64,000 bases of DNA, taken from NCBI GenBank assembly GCA_040954595.2, contig CM082584.2, forward strand, positions 9,920,001-9,984,000, read 5' to 3'. Positions 58,461 through 64,000 of the stretch are shown here, in pieces. The notes under the pieces are model-generated. The model saw nothing but the letters and a program-made list of their open reading frames with translations. It was not told the DNA's origin and made no database searches. Within the stretch, counting starts at the first letter, position 1; every line of letters begins with the position of its first letter. Source of the DNA: Balanoglossus misakiensis. Lineage: Eukaryota > Hemichordata. A program made the translations under genes and the position numbers.

Positions 58461-61340
58461 GGAGCATCATCGCTGCTGTTTAGAATCGACGGAAAACGAA
58501 GGCACTAGAGGTAAGCTGTCTGAAAGATTCGTCGCTTGGAGGCGCTGACCCTGTCTCTTCAGTTGGCCGCCTATATTGTCCCCACCGCTAGTGTACAAAA
58601 AAAATCCGTCTGTCATGGGTATCATGGTATTTCAGACCTTATTATGAGACTTAAGGTCGCTGTTTGTACGACAGCAGGAGATGGCCTTTGATGAAGCCGT
58701 TATTGGCAGACAGTGCAGCCGTGTGTCACCAGATATTACGGTCAAGAACACGATATGGGCGGCGATCACAAGCAACGCGTTCACCTCACTGGGTATATGC
58801 TCCTTATTTTGTCCTTGTGGGAATGCCTGTGTGTCCAAGAGGCATACGTGAATCTTAAAGAAACACACGCGCGCCTGTGTCCGTGCAAAAGCGCGCATAA
58901 AACGCCCGACCTCATAAACTCCGACCTCATAAAAAACGTCAAACGGCAATGGTTTCATTCTTCTGTCTGACTCGACACCTGCCCTCTCGCGGGAAGACCA
59001 GGTAATCGTGCACGTCCTGGTCGTAGTTGACGCAGGTTCTAATCAATGTCAGTTAAGCTGAGGACAGTTACACATCGTCAGGCATGGTCATATAAAGTGG
59101 ACCCATGCATGGTGTAGCATGCATTCCTTCCTATGGCTGTTAGCCTTAGGACATCCCATAGCTGTTAGCGTGAGTCACCCTATATAGTTTTACTGCACTT
59201 TTGTTGGCGACGGAATGGGCACACAGAGAGAAGCGATTACGATTCATTGGTCTGGTTTGATGGAGGCGGCCATTTTTGGGGTTGCAACCACTTAATTGTT
59301 TGCTTTTGTTTCCTCGGCTGCAGGTGCTCGCCCCGGGTTGCGCACGTTGTCGTGAGATAAACTCTAGTTTGAATTTCACACCATGCAATAAAAGCAAAAC
59401 TTTTCGTACCATGGGGCTTTAAGTCCACGGCAAATGCAATGTTAACGATGTCCGCGGCGACAAACAGACGGCGGGCAACGTCACCATGGTGATGTAACCC
59501 AGACACAAGTATGTATGCACATGTGTACACGAAACAGTTGGGACATACTTGAGCAGTGGGGCAATACACATTAGGTCACCCAACCACACTTAACAAAAAT
59601 ACTTGGCCAGTATCAGCATTGCCCATTTAATACACTAAGTAATTCTGCCATGGGCAATTTTCGGTCCAACGGTAGCTTAAGTAACATCAACATGACATTT
59701 GATATTTTAAGATAATCAGCGCCCATTATCCAGTTTGCTTGTAATGTCATTAAATTACAAGCTATTAGGTTACTGTTGACTCTTGAGAGAAGAAAGGGAT
59801 TCCAAAATATTATCTGAAAACAAATAAACAAATAACAAGACAAGCCACGGAACTGCCTAATCGAAATCCCTGTCAAAGTTGTTTTTTCAACTGAATGTGC
59901 CACGCATACAGTTCGCGACGAGGTAGAGCACGTATATACGTACTTCCCGGCGGGAGAGACCAAAGACGCGCGGGCGGATGAAACGATAGAGGCGGAGAAT
60001 GTGGTGGTGGTTGTTGCGTTAGGAGGTAGTTTGTCAACACGTGGAATTGAGGGGGGGCGATAACTGCAGTGATAGGGAGAAAGTTGAGCAGGGAATACGG
60101 CAAGATAGGTGTTGTAAGAGGTATGAAAGACGGTTCAAGTAACGACGGGTTAGAACTTGACGGGAAAGATAACACTCTAAAACTAGTAGAATTCGTCTTT
60201 TGTGCCAAAAGTGCGAGTACCATGTATCGCCTGCCATTTGCAAGCACCGAATTCATGTAACATGGTTTGAATTTCAGTTTTGCAACCTTCGCCGTAATCT
60301 TGGTCGCAGTTCAAGATTCATTGACATGTATCTATAATTAAACCCTCTTCTTGTTGGAGAGGGCCCTGGATTTGATACATCTTTGTTTTACTATGGGAAA
60401 TCGCCCGGGGCACGGCCCGCAACTTTAGACAAACCTGTGGTCTGGAATCCCATCAGAGCTCAACTCCAGATAGTTTTGTTATTTAGATTCATCGGCAGCT
60501 TAACATTCCCTCTGGCCGAAATACTGGAAGGCATTTCGCCCGGGTTGTTTTTTTACTTATACAAGCTTTAAACTTTTGGCTCTCACATTTGAAATCCTTC
60601 TGCCTAGGAACTTTGTCACCCGAAACTGGTAAGACGTCCGGTTTATTTAAAAACTAAATGCAGACTTCACCTCATACAGCTGCCGGGGGCGAACACACTT
60701 TTTCACTTGACGCGATTTTATGCGGCGGAGACCACTGCCACCTTTTCTGGACGTGTGAGCCTCAACGCTTTCTTTTGTAGAGTCTGTCAAGTTCAATAAC
60801 AAGTAACCATAGCCGGAATATGTCCCAGACAAAATCAAACAGTTGCCCCATGTTGTCTGAAGGACAGCGACAAAAAAGTCCACACTTTTTGCGCCGTGTA
60901 GTATAGTACAAGCCCCGTATTTCTTTTGCCTGGAAACCTCACTGACAACGCCCTCAGGGGGTTCACATATTGTATATTTTCGCTCTTTTGTTTGCATGGT
61001 CATGGAATGTGGTCGTCGAGTAAACTATTTACTTGATTAAACATTCCATACAGTTCTACAAATTGAATGTCTGTGTTTAAAGGCAATTGAAAAAGCCCAT
61101 GTGTCAGCTGGATGGCAGCGTGTAAGTAGACCATTGTTGCACGTCGTTAGTATTGTTGCACTGTGACAACTTTACTCTTTTTCTCCTCTTCTGTTGATGT
61201 TTACGACAAATACAGCCGGTGGTGGTGTGTTCAAATAGAAACCGGAAGGCGGAAGGCGTACCGAGACGACGAACACTAGTCCGGCTCTGCTGCACGACTC
61301 AGCCACACGCGCTTCAATTGGCTTGCCCGTGACGCACAAC
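58461..61340. other. Non-coding region upstream of the second receptor gene
   Basis: CpG is at ordinary density. No recognisable exon; ORFs up to 127 codons lack any known motif. Confidence 0.5.
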
Positions 61341-61358
61341 CGAATCAAACTTTGCAAT

Positions 61359-61366
61359 TATAAATA
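61359..61366 (+). promoter_or_regulatory. TATA box of the second LDLR-like gene (candidate)
   Basis: TATAAATA lies 217 bp before the start codon, with CCAAT motifs nearby (GCCCAATCAG at about 61369 and an ATTGG at about 61317). Transcription would begin near 61390-61400. Confidence 0.4.
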
Positions 61367-61487
61367 TCGCCCAATCAGGGAAACGCTCGGATCAAGTGTA
61401 TACTGTCCTGGACTTAACAACTTTTGCGCGACGACTGTCTGTTTCGCCGGCGAGGGGTACCAAGTATCGTCAGGGCCTGGGTAGGTC

Positions 61488-61544
61488 ATGAAGGAATTGA
61501 ACGACGTTTCTTCGTTATTTCGTGTACCGATATTAGTGCCCTAA
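61488..61544 (+). CDS. Upstream ORF in the leader of the second LDLR-like gene
   Basis: An ATG in the same GGTCATGAAG context as the main start opens an 18-codon frame ending in TAA, 31 bp before the main ATG. If transcription starts near 61390, it would be met first by scanning ribosomes. Confidence 0.3.
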   Translation: MKELNDVSSLFRVPILVP

Positions 61545-61575
61545 ATTTTCGACCTTGTCGTTTGGGCCAAGGGTC

Positions 61576-61645
61576 ATGAAGATCATCGCCTGTTTAATAA
61601 TATTACTAGCGCTTCTAAGTGTGACCCCAACAGGAGTGGTGGGAG
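61576..61645 (+). CDS. Second LDLR-like gene exon 1: signal peptide
   Basis: 23 codons plus one base. Lys-Ile start, leucine/isoleucine-rich core, small residues before the splice site. It does not align with the signal peptide of the first receptor. Confidence 0.75.
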
Positions 61646-63743
61646 GTAAGTTACTGTTTATTTATCTTAAAACCCACACAACACCATAATTCACTAATTG
61701 AGAGAAGGTCCCTTCGCCACACACACATGTGGGCCTCATGGGCGAAAAAAATTACTCTTCTTCTGAAACCTCAACCTTCGGTCAAAAAGCGAGACGACAT
61801 GTGCTATTATTTTTACAAACTTTTTTTGAGTGGGGGTTTTCATCTGTCTCACCCGACATGAGGTTCGCGCGGGTGAGTCAAGAAACGTGTAATGTCGAAG
61901 AGATTGAAATTTTTGGAGCAGAAAGAAAAAAAAATGCTAGCCTGCTACTTCGCCACTCCATCATGCATGCGTAGTGCTTGGCGGGAAGCAGGGCCCGAGG
62001 CCATCTACTGTTTCAACTCACAGAGATCCCCGTAGTAGAAGCTATTAACAAGCCTAACCCTTAACCAGCGGGATATGCTTACATTACAAGTCAACGACTC
62101 CAAAACGAGCGAAGGGGAAAAAAGCAAAACGCAAGAGCCGCAGCAATCTTGATGTTTCTGGTTTCAGCCAAGTAGTAATTAGAAGCCATAACTGCGCACG
62201 CTCCACTTGGTTTTTTCGCCTGATCACTGAGCGCCGGGGGTTTTGGATGGCACCAGACCATGGGGGCCGGGGGTTTGGTGAACGCCCCCAAGTTGGCGTG
62301 AACAATATTCGGGAGTGTAAACTTGATATATAACACACTGACTAATAAAATGGAGAATGCTACACGCTACGTTTATTTACAGGATGTACTTTTGGCGCTT
62401 TTTCAGCCGCAGTCACATAAAGATACTATCGTGTTACGACTCGCATTACGCGGCTTCGACCTCCTTGAGGCTAATTGCAGCGAGACGCTTTTTATTTCAT
62501 TTTCGCGAAGACGACGCGACGTCCCTTGGGATCGGCATCTACTGATGCACATTCTTATGAATTTATTGTCACGCGACACGGGCAAACGTCGTCCGATTTG
62601 CATAGCCGTAAATCGCAATTTAAATACATTTGCTTGTTCTCACGTAATATGCGTTTGTACCAGTAAAAAATGCTTATGCAACAACGATCGTGCTTGCTCT
62701 CTCCTCAGTCGACACGCTATTTGAGATGAAGATTCCGTTTTGTTCGCATTTGCCTTGTCAAGAATCTCCCTCTGGGGCAGTCGAAGCATTTAATGCTTTT
62801 ATTAAAAGTGCACGGTACCTACAGAGCTCAGATGCCATCCATCCCCGGACCACCAGTAGTTCCATGCCCCCCCCCCCCCGCCGTCCAGCTAGGCCACGCG
62901 ACGGAGCAGTGACCAAACGCGAGCATGGCGAGGCATAGCGTGACCTAAACCCGGCAGCAACCTGATAAAATCAAGTTCACTTGAAGTTATTTTATGCTAA
63001 CGATTAAACATCTGACAGTGATAGTTTATTCTGGAATGGTTCCAAGGTGCGCAAGACACAAATGAATGGGGCCACGCGGTTTCCAGACACGGTCCTAAGG
63101 GCTCAATCTAAACGACGCGGCAAACCCGCCACCGATAAAGATTCAACTTCAAAATTTTCGCGTCTGACAACCTGTAACGGTTCGAGAGAGAGGCTGGAAG
63201 TGTCAACACCGTTTGGAAACCCATAACAGAACAGTCGGGTGAACCTTGTGAACTGTCAGCGTCTGACAACAATATTTTCTTGACTTCTGCGACCGGGATT
63301 GCGGTTCGTTCTCAGGCGATGTGTTTCCGTGAGGTCTCCCAGAAAGATTATATTATTGTATCATTCTTACAGCTGTTTATTCGCCGTGAGAAAAGTTGAA
63401 AGAATTTGACACTACCAGCGAAACGCGGTTAACACCTCGCCGAGCGAACATTGCGATGTCGTCTGTATTTACTACACCACGACGAAAGCCAGCGTCGTAC
63501 CTGGCCCTTTTACGTGATGCAAAGTATAAATTATGGCATTAGAACTTGGCTCTCTCTCTCTCTCTGTCTCTCCAAACTGATCGATGTAAAGTGTAATCTG
63601 TCTTATATCTGTGTTTTTCTTGGCGATCACAGGTGAATGCAAAGCTGGAATGTTCACCTGCGCAAATCTGAAATGTGTTCCGGACAAGTGGAGATGCGAT
63701 TCCGAAAACGATTGCGAGGACAACTCCGATGAAGACGGCTGCC
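61576..63743 (+). CDS. Second LDL-receptor-like gene, 5' end (signal peptide and class A repeat 1; continues beyond window)
   Basis: Exon 1 (61576-61645) encodes [20 protein letters not shown] then VVG, a clear signal peptide, and ends in phase 1 at GGAG|GTAAGT. Exon 2 (63633-63743, phase 1-1, 111 nt) encodes one class A repeat with six cysteines ending [10 protein letters not shown]. Its length, phase and sequence ([15 protein letters not shown]) parallel repeat 1 of the receptor at 18707 ([15 protein letters not shown]), so a tandem paralogue is the best reading. Other class A proteins remain possible since only one repeat is visible. Confidence 0.8.
61646..63632 (+). other. Intron 1 of the second LDLR-like gene
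   Basis: 2.0 kb with ordinary CpG density and a poly-C run at about 62868-62879. A 133-codon ORF at 62323 has no recognisable content. Confidence 0.6.
63633..63743 (+). CDS. Second LDLR-like gene exon 2: class A repeat 1
   Basis: Acceptor GATCACAG, donor GTACGT. It reads [15 protein letters not shown] ... [10 protein letters not shown]. The calcium-binding acids and cysteines are all present. Confidence 0.9.
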
Positions 63744-64000
63744 GTACGTAGGCCTTACTGACCAGCTCCTGCGCACTTGCACGCTAAGTAGCAGACGACG
63801 TTTAAATTGCGGCTCCCCTACCCCCTAAAATCGCCAAATAAAAGTCATTCTGCAGCAGCTTACGAGAACAAATGCCCTCTACTTCTTGTTTCTAGCAGGC
63901 GGCAGCTTTTTGCGGAGACCACGCTGTTAATTAGACTGGCACAGAAATCAATAGAGCGAGCTGCAGGTGTCTTACTAGCACACTTTTAGTGGCGTGCATA
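63744..64000 (+). other. Start of intron 2 of the second LDLR-like gene
   Basis: Follows the GTACGT donor. No further class A exon before the window ends. Confidence 0.7.

Noticed and set aside
62323-62724. 133-codon ORF on + in intron 1 of the second receptor
   Set aside because: Lies inside the intron and shows no known motif.

Overview
The window is eukaryotic genomic DNA, most likely from a marine invertebrate (mollusc, annelid, hemichordate or similar; the sequence does not settle which). The evidence is GT-AG introns of 0.1-6 kb, abundant microsatellites, mosaic CpG depletion over gene bodies, and an intron-rich ovothiol synthase gene of a kind common in marine invertebrates. No bacterial-style gene, tRNA, rRNA or CRISPR array was recognised. 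Most open reading frames in the window are chance ORFs or lie in introns.

Layout. Positions 1-18700 are non-coding as far as I can see: simple repeats, a striking 430-bp inverted repeat (8646-9075) and an unusual number of TGACGTCA palindromes. A complete 12-exon gene on the + strand (18707-31454) encodes an 878-residue VLDL-receptor-type protein: signal peptide, eight LDL-receptor class A repeats, EGF-A, EGF-B, a YWTD beta-propeller, EGF-C, a short Thr/Pro-rich stem, a membrane helix and a tail with FDNPVY. Its 3' UTR probably runs to about 34.6 kb. A gene-poor stretch (34.6-38.9 kb) separates it from a convergent 18-exon gene on the - strand (coding 50891 down to 39755). That gene encodes a 776-residue OvoA (5-histidylcysteine sulfoxide synthase with a fused methyltransferase). 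From 51 to 61 kb there is mostly non-coding sequence, with one candidate orphan exon and an inverted copy of OvoA exon 2. At 61576 a second LDL-receptor-like gene starts on the + strand; its signal-peptide exon and first class A repeat are present and the rest lies beyond the window.

How it fits together. The two receptor genes share the same first-exon phase, the same 111-nt first class A exon and related sequence, so they look like tandem paralogues flanking ovoA. VLDLR-type receptors take up lipoproteins and yolk proteins in egg-laying animals, and ovothiols are abundant in eggs of several marine invertebrates, so a shared oocyte role is possible but is inference. CpG is scarce from about 20.5 to 34.7 kb and from about 38.9 to 54.5 kb and common elsewhere. 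This matches transcribed, germline-methylated gene bodies, and suggests ovoA transcription begins near 54.5 kb in an untranslated exon I could not locate.
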